In this document: in pieces, positions 8,014-17,184 of the stretch | Numbering within the stretch: position 1 is the first letter of the stretch | How the letters are laid out: every line of letters begins with the position of its first letter | NCBI GenBank assembly: GCA_964582545.1 | Contig: CAZOSB010000002.1 | Span: 62,001-126,000, forward strand | Source of the DNA: JAVVUJ01 sp964582545 | GTDB taxonomy: Bacteria > Bacillota > Clostridia > Peptostreptococcales > Anaerovoracaceae | DNA length: 64,000 nt | Direction: 5' to 3' | Position numbers and translations under genes: made by a program | The notes under the pieces: model-generated | Seen by the model: only the letters and a program-made list of their open reading frames with translations | Databases searched by the model: none | What the model was told of the DNA's origin: nothing

Positions 8014-11000
8014 ATGAAATGGACGGATGCTCAATCCAAAACCATCCAGATTAGGAATAAAAATATCTTGGTCTCTGCTGCGGCAGGATCCGGAAAAACC
8101 GCTGTTTTGGTGGAAAGAATAAAAAAACTTTTGGTGGAGGATCAGGTACCCTTAAGCTCCATGTTGATCGTAACTTTCAGCAATGCTGCCGCCACTGAAA
8201 TGCGTGAGAAAATCGTCAATGCCCTTTCTTTGGAGATGGAAAGCAACGAGAATGGTCGTAAAGATTTCCTGCGTGAGCAGTTAAGTATGATCAACCAAGC
8301 CAATATCAGTACATTTCACGCTTTTTCAATGGAGGTTATCCGAAGATACTTTCATATTATTCAAGCGGAACCGAATTTTCGAATTTGCGACGATACTCAG
8401 AAAAGTCTCTTACAGGGCAGTGCCTTAGATCAACTCTTTCAAGACTTATTTGAAAGAGAGGATCCGGAATTTTTTTATTTTTTGACAGAGTATTGTTCAT
8501 CCAAAAACGAAACTGTAGCGAAAGAAATGATATTGTCCACCCATGAATTCATTCAGAGTATGCCCAATCCTTATGATTGGCTTGAGGAAAAGACTGAGGA
8601 GTTGAAACTATCCCAGGAGGAATTTCTCCAGGGGAGTCTCTATGGTCAAATGAGAGCAATTATTTTATCCTCTCTATCTCAAGCATTAAAGTTTTTCTCC
8701 AAAACGGAAGAGCTGTTGGAGGACACAGGTTTAGAGGGCTTGGTTTTAAAATGCAGGCAGGATATGGACAGCCTGGCTGGCTTACAGGAGGTATTTGAAA
8801 AGGATTTTGCAGATGCAGAGGAATTCGGTGAAGCTTTATCCAAACTTTCCGCTGTGAAGTTTCAACAGTTCAGAGCTGGGAAAGCGGAAAAAGCTGACTA
8901 TGAAGAGATTCAGGATAGAGTAACTGCGCTGAGAAATGAAGCCAAAAACCTCTTGAAGAAGATCAGCACCCGATTTGCCCTTCGCCCATTATCAGAATAC
9001 ATAACTGAAATCAATGAGACCTATAGGGGGGCAAGGTTTTTGTCAAAACTGGTAATGGAGTTTGACGAATTTTATAAAAAAGAAAAGCAGGACCGAGGTC
9101 TATTGGATTTTAACGATATCGAACATTATGCTTTAAAAATTTTAGAAAATGAAAACGTTGCGAAAGAATACCGAGACAAGTTTCAATATATTTTTATCGA
9201 TGAATATCAAGACAGCAATCTGGTGCAGGAAACCCTCATAGGAAAAATAAAAAGAGATAACAACTTGTTTATGGTGGGAGATGTAAAACAAAGCATTTAT
9301 AAGTTTCGACTTGCAGAGCCGGAAATTTTTATTCATAAGTATGAGGATTACTCAAAAAATCAGTCAGAAATAAATACAATAGTGGACCTAAATGAAAACT
9401 TTAGAAGTAAAGCATCTATTATTCAATGTGTCAATTCAGTATTTAGCCATATAATGAGCAAAGAGACTACAGGCTTGGATTATGATGAAAAGGCACAACT
9501 CTATCAAGGAATAGAAGGACCGGGGGGAATGATTGAACCTGAGCTTCATATTGCGGACTATAAATTGGTCGAGGATGAGATCCCCGATGAGGAAATTCGA
9601 GACATGAAAAAGATGGAGCAAGAGGCATACTGTGCAGCCTCCATCATAAAGGAGGCCTTGGGTACTCCCTATTATGATTGCAAATCTCAAAAGTGGAAGG
9701 AATTGAAGAAAAGAGACATTGTCATACTGTTGAGAGGGGCGAAAAATACGGCAGAACTCTATGGACAGGCTTTATCCAAGGAAGGAATTCCATCCTTTGC
9801 AGATGGAGGGGATGGATATTTTCACACGGTGGAGGTAGAAGTTCTTTTGAACCTGCTGCGGGTGATAGACAACTACAGGCAAGATCTTCCATTGATCAGC
9901 GTACTCAGATCTCCTATCTTTGACTTGACCACAGAAGAGTTGATTTCTATTCGTATCCCTGAAAGATCCGGTCCGTATCATAAGGCCTTTACCCTGTATG
10001 GAGAACGGGGAGGTAATGAGGAACTAAAGAGAAAGTGTAAAGGGATTATCAATCGAATCAGGCGATGGGCAAAGGAAGCCACCTTTATGCCCTTAGATGA
10101 TTTTTTGTGGATGATCTTGGGAGAGACGGCTTATGCGGATTATGTGGCGGCATTGCCGGGGGGTGTACAGCGGGAAGCGAATATTCGCGCCTTGGTGGAC
10201 AAAGCGGTATCTTTTCAACAAAATCAAAGGTCCGGGTTATTTTCTTTCATACAGTATATAGAGGCGATTAAAAAGGAAAAAATCTCCATGGGGCAGGTGA
10301 AGCTATTGGGGGAAAAGGATGATGTGGTGCGAATCATGACCATTCATAAGAGTAAAGGGCTGGAATTTCCCATGGTTTTGGTGGGGGGATTGGCGAAAAA
10401 ATTTCGCTTAGGCACCACCGGATCTTCCTTATGTTTCCATAAAGATATAGGTATTGGATTGCGTTGGGTGGATGGCTCTAATAAAAGCTATAAAAAAACC
10501 TTGCTGCAAACCATTATCGATGAACAAAAGATCGGAGAGGATTTAGCGGAGGAAATCCGTGTGCTTTACGTAGCCTTTACCAGGGCTATGGATAAGTTGG
10601 TATTGCTGGGTTCTTTGCAGGATTTTGAAAAATCTAAGTCCCAATATGATCTCATAGAGGGTATCCCTATGAGAGGAAGCAATTATTTGGATTACATCAT
10701 GCCCATTCTCAGCAGGACAAATTTAAAGCTTTTTGTCCACAATAAGCAGGAGATTCAAATTAACCGAGAAAATGAAGCAAGGTCCTTGGATGATGTGAAA
10801 TCCATCTTGGAGAAAACCTCAGGTCAAAGTTTTGATGTTAACCTTATGGAAGAGATTCATGGAAGATTGGAGTACCAATATGAGTTTTCAAAAGCGACTC
10901 TTTTAAAATCAAAGTTTTCCGTCTCCGAATTGAATCAATTGAAAAATTATCAAAATCAAGCTGGAAACTATAAAAGGGAAGCGTTAGTAATGCCCGCATT

Positions 11001-11541
11001 TTTGCAGGGCGAAAAACTCCTCTCTCCATCAGAGGTAGGAACAGCAATACACACCTTGATGGAGCATTTGGACTTTGGTCTTATGATGCAACCGGAAAAT
11101 CGAAGGGAAAGTTATATCGACGAGCAAATTAAGGAACTTGTGAAGGGTGAGATTTTACTGGAGGCGGAAGGGCAGGTCATCGACCGAAAAAAGGTGTTGG
11201 CCTTCTTTGATTCCAACATTGGAAAGCGTGCCAGCCAAGCAAAAAACTTATACAAAGAAAGCTCCTTTAATTTAAAGAAAGAATTCTCAGGGGAAGAAAT
11301 CATCCTGCAGGGAACCATAGATTGCTACTTTGAGGAGGGGGAAGGGCTAATCCTTTTGGACTACAAGAGCAATTACCTTAGGAAAACGTATGAGGAATCT
11401 GCCATCGAAGAACTGGTGAAAAGCTATGAAGGTCAGCTCTCCTTATATAAAGAGGCCCTGGAAAAGATTCTAGGGAAAAAGGTGCTAGAGACCTATCTTT
11501 ACTTGTTTAGTTTTGATAGGGAAGTGAAGGTTGGGGAATAA
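8014..11541 (+). CDS. addA: Helicase-exonuclease AddAB, subunit AddA
   Basis: The 1175-residue protein is an UvrD-like superfamily 1 helicase fused to a RecB-type nuclease. Walker A (A-A-G-S-G-K-T) is at about residues 23-29, Walker B reads I-F-I-D-E-Y-Q-D, and further helicase motifs include T-I-H-K-S-K-G-L-E and L-Y-V-A-F-T-R-A. The C-terminal nuclease motif is G-T-I-D-C near residue 1100 followed by L-D-Y-K-S-N. Together with AddB it resects double-strand breaks for RecA-dependent repair. In most Firmicutes addB lies directly upstream, but here the upstream gene is a flippase and the downstream gene a surface protein, so addB must lie elsewhere or be absent. A GGGAG ribosome binding site precedes the ATG. 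Length is normal. Confidence 0.93.
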   Translation: MKWTDAQSKTIQIRNKNILVSAAAGSGKTAVLVERIKKLLVEDQVPLSSMLIVTFSNAAATEMREKIVNALSLEMESNENGRKDFLREQLSMINQANISTFHAFSMEVIRRYFHIIQAEPNFRICDDTQKSLLQGSALDQLFQDLFEREDPEFFYFLTEYCSSKNETVAKEMILSTHEFIQSMPNPYDWLEEKTEELKLSQEEFLQGSLYGQMRAIILSSLSQALKFFSKTEELLEDTGLEGLVLKCRQDMDSLAGLQEVFEKDFADAEEFGEALSKLSAVKFQQFRAGKAEKADYEEIQDRVTALRNEAKNLLKKISTRFALRPLSEYITEINETYRGARFLSKLVMEFDEFYKKEKQDRGLLDFNDIEHYALKILENENVAKEYRDKFQYIFIDEYQDSNLVQETLIGKIKRDNNLFMVGDVKQSIYKFRLAEPEIFIHKYEDYSKNQSEINTIVDLNENFRSKASIIQCVNSVFSHIMSKETTGLDYDEKAQLYQGIEGPGGMIEPELHIADYKLVEDEIPDEEIRDMKKMEQEAYCAASIIKEALGTPYYDCKSQKWKELKKRDIVILLRGAKNTAELYGQALSKEGIPSFADGGDGYFHTVEVEVLLNLLRVIDNYRQDLPLISVLRSPIFDLTTEELISIRIPERSGPYHKAFTLYGERGGNEELKRKCKGIINRIRRWAKEATFMPLDDFLWMILGETAYADYVAALPGGVQREANIRALVDKAVSFQQNQRSGLFSFIQYIEAIKKEKISMGQVKLLGEKDDVVRIMTIHKSKGLEFPMVLVGGLAKKFRLGTTGSSLCFHKDIGIGLRWVDGSNKSYKKTLLQTIIDEQKIGEDLAEEIRVLYVAFTRAMDKLVLLGSLQDFEKSKSQYDLIEGIPMRGSNYLDYIMPILSRTNLKLFVHNKQEIQINRENEARSLDDVKSILEKTSGQSFDVNLMEEIHGRLEYQYEFSKATLLKSKFSVSELNQLKNYQNQAGNYKREALVMPAFLQGEKLLSPSEVGTAIHTLMEHLDFGLMMQPENRRESYIDEQIKELVKGEILLEAEGQVIDRKKVLAFFDSNIGKRASQAKNLYKESSFNLKKEFSGEEIILQGTIDCYFEEGEGLILLDYKSNYLRKTYEESAIEELVKSYEGQLSLYKEALEKILGKKVLETYLYLFSFDREVKVGE

Positions 11542-11583
11542 TTATTCGAAATCATTTGAAATAAACTTTCAAAATAAAAAAAC

Positions 11584-11612
11584 TTGTAAAAATAATTGTT
11601 ATGATATATAAT
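11584..11612 (+). promoter_or_regulatory. Probable sigma-A-type promoter of the SLH/Rhs surface operon
   Basis: TTGTAA at 11584-11589 and TATAAT at 11607-11612 are separated by exactly 17 bp. It is the best promoter-like pair in the 320-bp gap before the surface gene at 11862. The roughly 250-nt leader that follows contains a small hairpin (GTAAAG/CTTTAC, about 11670-11694) but no riboswitch I could recognise; I looked for c-di-GMP aptamer motifs. Confidence 0.5.
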
Positions 11613-11861
11613 TTTGTCAAACTAAGAATTAAACATTCAGGGGTAGACATATCTAAGAAATTCTTTACGGTAAAGTAGTTTCGGGGTGCTTTACTAAAAC
11701 TAAAATTTTGGGAAATCAATTGAAAAATTTAAAAATTTAATAAGATGAAATGCATTTTAGATTTGACTTGATTAAATGGTGAAACAATTAAAGTTTTGCT
11801 ATTTCATTTTTTGTGTCTATCTAATTTGAGTCGGGTTTTAAAGTGGAAAGGGAGTCTTTTT

Positions 11862-14800
11862 ATGAGAAAAAAATTGGTCAGGAGATTAATCGCTGTGTTT
11901 TTGTTGGTATGCATGAATTTTGCAATGTTACCCCAGGGTGTATTTGAGATTTATGCATATGGAGAAAATTCGGATATATCCCAAAGTACCATAAATTGGT
12001 TAATAGATAATCAGGAGCCAGATGGGAAATGGACGGGTGATTTGCCATTTATAGAAACGGCGGAAGTATTAAGCTTAGTCAACGCAGATACCTTTGAAGA
12101 TTCTCGAGTGATAGACAAGGGGATTGCTTGGCTAAAGTCACAAAATATACAGAATAATGATTATTTATTTAGGTTACTAAAAATTCCAACTTTTCAGGAA
12201 GAGATGGGTATGGATGTCCTACTTGAAAAACAAAATATGGACGGAGGATGGCCGCTTTCCACAGGGTACGAGAGCGATGTTCTTGACACTACGTTAGCAA
12301 TGGATGTTTTGCTGTCAGTAACAAATGAAAAATCTAATGAACTTGAAAGAGCTTTAGTTTATTTAATTAATAATCAAAATGCCGATGGTGGATGGAGCTA
12401 TATCAATAAACAGGAATCGTCTACACTTTTAACAGCAAAAATTATCATAATATATGAAAAGAGTAAAAGAATAAATCCTCTATTTAATCCATTACTTGAG
12501 TCTTCACTTTCTAAAGCTAAAAAATACCTTATTTCTAACAAAGATTCCGATGGTACCTGGGGCATAACAAAGGACTCCATAAGCATCACCCTACATGCAT
12601 GTGAGGCATTAAGCTATACGGAGGAAAATATAGTAGAAGATACGTTAAAAGTCGTTGAAACAAATTTACCGTCAGGCCAGAGTGTGTATAACTCTCCGTC
12701 ATTGACGGCCAGACTGGTCTACTTATTAAATTTACCTGCAAATATTCCTGTGGTGCCTGAAGGAGTCATAAAAGATGTGACAATATCCCCTCAAGGCAAT
12801 GTAAAATCTCATACGGATATGACCTTTCTCCCCTTATTAGAAGGGTTTTATGAATCCAATATGGAACTTTCCTTTTATATTGAAGAACCAAGTGGAAATA
12901 TGATTCCTTTAAATTACTACATGGGGAGGTACCGTTGGAATACTGGTGATCGTGAGCCGGGAACTTATTCTGTTGTTACCATGATTTATGATAAAGAGAA
13001 AGATGTGTTTTTAGACTTATATAGAAAAGCTTTTACAATTGAGTCAAGCTTTCGCCTAACGGAATCTGAGATCAAGCTCACACCAGAATACTATAGGCAA
13101 GGCATGAGTAAAGGAATTCAGGTAGGATTGTCCATCAGTGCGGAGGCCAATACTTCGAAAACATTGGATATAGAAATTACTATCAAAGATAAAAATAAAC
13201 AAAAAACGCTATTGCAACAGACATCTACAATTCCCTTTGGATTCAATCGGAAGATCGTATCTATGGACCCCATCCTTTTTCAGCCTCCCACAGATGAGCT
13301 AACAAAATACTTTATCAGTGCCGTAATTAAAGAACGAAATGGTCAGTCCATCACCATAAATAAATATTTGGAGGTCTATCCTGCACCACCGGTAACGGAT
13401 GTTTCTTTAGATAATTCACTAAGCAAGGATACGCTAATGCATGAAGAGGACGAGGTGTCTTTGTCCTTTCGTGTCAACAGTTCAGGAAGTATTCCGGAAT
13501 CCACCCCTGGAAAAACGTATGAGACCTTTGAAGACTTTAATGGAGGGAATCTGATTCGCCTTGTGGTCAATCAGGAAGGAACTCTGACACTGGATGAGAT
13601 TACAAAACCTTTTAACTTTATATGGATTGCTAATTCTAGCAAAGGAACTGTCATGAAGATTAATACGGATACCTGTGAAGTTGTAGGTGAATATTACACC
13701 TCTCCTGCAGGACAGCCTAAAAACCCTTCCCGTACTACGGTGGATTACGAAGGAAATGTTTGGGTTGCCAATCGAGATGGTAATAGTGTGACGAAAATTA
13801 GCCTTTATGAAAATAACGGCTGGATAGATAAAAATAATGATGATATTTGTAATACCTCTAAGGGCTTAAATGATATAAAACCTTGGACGAACCTAGGTGG
13901 TAAAGATACATATGGCGGGGTCAGTACCGCAGAGGATGAGTGCATTACTCAATACGTAAAGGTGTCTTCCTCCGGAACTCGTCACGTTTCCGTTAATAAA
14001 GACAACAATGTATGGGTAAGTGGAACGGGGAGCAGAACTTTTAATTTAATTGACAGTGAGACAGGTAAATTTTTGAGAACGGAAGGACCGGTAGGATACG
14101 GAGGATATGGAGGACTAATTGATAAAAACGAGGTGATTTGGTCAGCAAGCCCTTTCCTTCGATGGGATACGGCAAAGCCATTAAGCGGTCCCAATGGTGT
14201 GAATTGGTTAGGTAATTCAAGATATAGTTACGGCATGACCATAGATAGTCAAGGTAATGTATGGAATTCATCAAGTTCTAATTTTATAATAACTAAATAT
14301 GCAGCAGATGGGACCATTGTAGGAGAGTATAATCAGGGACATTATGGGCAAGGATGTGCTGCGGGTAAAGATGACGATATTTGGGTTGTGCATTATAATA
14401 ACAACAGCCTTGGAAGGCTGAAGTCGGATGGCACTTATGTAGGAACTCTAGGGGTATACACACATCCCATTGGCGTAGCCGTAGATGCGAAAGGATTTAT
14501 TTGGATTACTACACATTACGGATATGTCCAAAAAATAGATCCCAATGATGGACCGATTGGAGCTGACGGCAAGACTCCAATCGGTAAGATTATTTGGACA
14601 AGTCAAAATTTTGGTGGTGTTCTATATAATTACAGTGATATGACGGGAAGCACGCTGACGGCTCCGCCCCATCAAGGTACTTGGACGGAAGTCTTCGATA
14701 GTGAGCAGAATAGCACGGAGTGGGGACACATCAGTTGGTCTTCTGAGACGGATGAGGATGGTAGCGTAGAAGTATATGCTTCCTCAGGGGAAGATGGCAT

Positions 14801-17159
14801 TACCTTTTCGGAAGCAGTAAAGGTGGTGAACGGTAAACTTTTTGATATTCCTCCGGGACGATATATTAAGGTATATGTACGCCTGAAGCGATCTACAGCC
14901 GGAATCAGTCCTATAGTTCACGATATCACCGTGGGAGCAAAGGCTTTTTCCGGAACTGGCATGAAGTTATCCATGACCCTACCATGTGATGTGATTCCGG
15001 GAAACAATATTTCTATGAACCCAGAACCTTCCAACAAAACTACAAACGGGGACGGCTCTGTTTCAGTAGAGTGGAACAACCCTAAGCTGTTTTTGGGAAA
15101 GGTACTAAATTATGATTTAGAGTATAAAGGTACCGGATTTATACCGGAATCTACGATTACATTGGCAAGAGATATTTTGCTTACATATCAGGATCCCACA
15201 GGTGCACTCATTTCCATTCCTAAGGATCCTATTAAAATAAAAGTAAACCCTGACGGCTTGTCTTGCAAACTAACCACAGATAAATTCTCTTATGGATCAC
15301 ATGAGAATGTTCAAATTAATCTTAAAGGTCAGAACCACACGGCACCACTCAAAAGCTTTACCGGTGTACTTGAAATTGTCGATAAAGACAGACAGATTAT
15401 AACAACGGTACAGGATGGTATTGAGTGGAATGAAGAAAGTATCTCGGAAGTCTTTACTTGGGATACATCAGATTACTTAAGTGGTGATTATGGAGCAAGA
15501 TTAAAGTTATATGATCAGGAAAAGCTGATTCATGAAACTGTAACCCCCTTTGAAATCATTCCGGATGGGGGATTTTCCAATAGGATTTATAGTGATAAAC
15601 CTCTATATAATGCTGGCACAATTGCTAAGTTTCACGATACGGTAAAGAACGATTTTGTGAATTATTACTCAGGAAGAATTACCCATACAATTACAGTTAA
15701 AGATAAGGCAGGAAACATTCATTTTACTCAGGTATTTGACTTAGGGAACATGTTTGAACCCAGTAGAAAGGTTGAAACGGGATGGCACATTGGGCAACTG
15801 ATACCGGGAGACTATACTGTTTCTGGAATTGTGCGCGAAAATGGCATTCCTGTGGCACAGTCGGAGTGTTCTATCATAATCAGCGACTATCTTCAAAGGG
15901 ATGTTCGCGGTGGTTTACACATTCCTGTTAATACGGTAACTCAAGGAGACCCTGTTGCGATAAACTACACCATAGAGAATCATGGGAATGAAAATATAAA
16001 GGATGCACAAGCAAAGTTTAAGGTTTTAGTGCCAGACACTTTAGAAGAGGTTCACCAAAGTGACATCCAACACATGCTTTCTTTAAACAATCAGCAAAAA
16101 GGCAACTTGCAGGTAGATACACTTGGTTTGGATGAAGGAAGCTATATCGTAGTTTATACAGTAGAGGCAGATGGTATTTTATACCCCATGCAAACGGATA
16201 GTTTCAATGTAAAAAAGTTAAATGATGAAGATGGAGAAGACAACGACAATAGTGGTGGTGATAATAATAGTAGCAGCGGTGGTGGAGGAAGTACTTCCGA
16301 TAACGATAATCCTCTAAACCAAATTCCCACAGAGGGGGATGGCAATCAATGTCTCCTTGAGTGTATCGACACTGGTACGGGAAAAGTGTTTTATACGGAT
16401 TCTGTGCAATGGAATGGGAAAGATGTCTTCTATGTTTTTGCACCGATGCTTCCGGGATGGAAGCTAAAGGAGAATGAAGAAGGATATCAGGTGATCAACG
16501 AAAAAAATCTTCCAAAAGTTATACGTTTTTATTATATAGAAGACAAAGAAGGAATACATGAACAATATATCTTTGGATACCCCAATAATACTCTTTTAGT
16601 GGATAAGTCTATCACCAGGGCAGAAGCGGCATCTATGATGTATAGAATCATTAAAGATTCCTCTAAGGAAAAAATGAAACCTACTAAGGAACGATTTCAA
16701 GATATTACTAACCATTGGGCAAGGAAAGAAATAACGTACATAGGTGAATTAGGTTTGATTTCAGGCTACCCTGACGGAACTTTTCGACCGAATCAACCAA
16801 TCACCAGAGAAGAACTTATCAAGATACTGGTGCTTTATAGCAATTTAAAGCCCGAAATGTTACAAAAAAATAATACAGGTGGGTGGAGCAGTCAATATGT
16901 AGACAATGCGGTATCTAATAATTACGTACAGGGATATCCGGATGGGGGATTGCATCTTAAAGATAATGTCACGCGAGCTCAATCGATAGCCATTCTCAAT
17001 CGAATTTTAAACAGAAAATTTGATGAAAAATACGTGGATACCATAAAAATACCTTATGTGGATCTTTCAAAACGTCATTGGGCTTATGCATACATGATAG
17101 AGGCATTAGTGATGCATGAATATCAGAGGGTCAATGGTTTAGAGCAGTTGGTTCCATAG
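11862..17159 (+). CDS. SLH-anchored surface protein with prenyltransferase/squalene-cyclase-like repeats and a beta-propeller
   Basis: Starting at the ATG at 11862, preceded by an AAAGGGAG ribosome binding site (the frame is open to 11796), the product has 1765 residues. A signal peptide (M-R-K-K-L-V-R-R-L, then a hydrophobic core) is followed at about 30-300 by repeats of the type Q-N-x-D-G-G-W, as in prenyltransferase/squalene oxidase alpha-alpha toroids. Next come Ig-like segments (300-580), then a region of I-W-I-A-N-S, N-V-W-V-A-N-R and D-D-I-W-V-V strands (about 590-950) resembling a Vgb/NHL-type beta-propeller. More Ig/CARDB-like segments, a D/N/S/G-rich linker and a MucBP-like segment follow. 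Three SLH repeats (about 1580-1750, G-Y-P-D-G-T-F-R-P-N) would anchor it to the wall. It ends 25 nt before the Rhs gene, implying co-expression; an anchoring or presentation role is inference. Confidence 0.8.
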   Translation: MRKKLVRRLIAVFLLVCMNFAMLPQGVFEIYAYGENSDISQSTINWLIDNQEPDGKWTGDLPFIETAEVLSLVNADTFEDSRVIDKGIAWLKSQNIQNNDYLFRLLKIPTFQEEMGMDVLLEKQNMDGGWPLSTGYESDVLDTTLAMDVLLSVTNEKSNELERALVYLINNQNADGGWSYINKQESSTLLTAKIIIIYEKSKRINPLFNPLLESSLSKAKKYLISNKDSDGTWGITKDSISITLHACEALSYTEENIVEDTLKVVETNLPSGQSVYNSPSLTARLVYLLNLPANIPVVPEGVIKDVTISPQGNVKSHTDMTFLPLLEGFYESNMELSFYIEEPSGNMIPLNYYMGRYRWNTGDREPGTYSVVTMIYDKEKDVFLDLYRKAFTIESSFRLTESEIKLTPEYYRQGMSKGIQVGLSISAEANTSKTLDIEITIKDKNKQKTLLQQTSTIPFGFNRKIVSMDPILFQPPTDELTKYFISAVIKERNGQSITINKYLEVYPAPPVTDVSLDNSLSKDTLMHEEDEVSLSFRVNSSGSIPESTPGKTYETFEDFNGGNLIRLVVNQEGTLTLDEITKPFNFIWIANSSKGTVMKINTDTCEVVGEYYTSPAGQPKNPSRTTVDYEGNVWVANRDGNSVTKISLYENNGWIDKNNDDICNTSKGLNDIKPWTNLGGKDTYGGVSTAEDECITQYVKVSSSGTRHVSVNKDNNVWVSGTGSRTFNLIDSETGKFLRTEGPVGYGGYGGLIDKNEVIWSASPFLRWDTAKPLSGPNGVNWLGNSRYSYGMTIDSQGNVWNSSSSNFIITKYAADGTIVGEYNQGHYGQGCAAGKDDDIWVVHYNNNSLGRLKSDGTYVGTLGVYTHPIGVAVDAKGFIWITTHYGYVQKIDPNDGPIGADGKTPIGKIIWTSQNFGGVLYNYSDMTGSTLTAPPHQGTWTEVFDSEQNSTEWGHISWSSETDEDGSVEVYASSGEDGITFSEAVKVVNGKLFDIPPGRYIKVYVRLKRSTAGISPIVHDITVGAKAFSGTGMKLSMTLPCDVIPGNNISMNPEPSNKTTNGDGSVSVEWNNPKLFLGKVLNYDLEYKGTGFIPESTITLARDILLTYQDPTGALISIPKDPIKIKVNPDGLSCKLTTDKFSYGSHENVQINLKGQNHTAPLKSFTGVLEIVDKDRQIITTVQDGIEWNEESISEVFTWDTSDYLSGDYGARLKLYDQEKLIHETVTPFEIIPDGGFSNRIYSDKPLYNAGTIAKFHDTVKNDFVNYYSGRITHTITVKDKAGNIHFTQVFDLGNMFEPSRKVETGWHIGQLIPGDYTVSGIVRENGIPVAQSECSIIISDYLQRDVRGGLHIPVNTVTQGDPVAINYTIENHGNENIKDAQAKFKVLVPDTLEEVHQSDIQHMLSLNNQQKGNLQVDTLGLDEGSYIVVYTVEADGILYPMQTDSFNVKKLNDEDGEDNDNSGGDNNSSSGGGGSTSDNDNPLNQIPTEGDGNQCLLECIDTGTGKVFYTDSVQWNGKDVFYVFAPMLPGWKLKENEEGYQVINEKNLPKVIRFYYIEDKEGIHEQYIFGYPNNTLLVDKSITRAEAASMMYRIIKDSSKEKMKPTKERFQDITNHWARKEITYIGELGLISGYPDGTFRPNQPITREELIKILVLYSNLKPEMLQKNNTGGWSSQYVDNAVSNNYVQGYPDGGLHLKDNVTRAQSIAILNRILNRKFDEKYVDTIKIPYVDLSKRHWAYAYMIEALVMHEYQRVNGLEQLVP

Positions 17160-17184
17160 AAACGTGATTTTATAAGGAGGAAAG

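Noticed and set aside
11613..11861. c-di-GMP riboswitch in the surface-operon leader
   Set aside because: I looked for the aptamer motifs and did not find them; only a small hairpin is visible.
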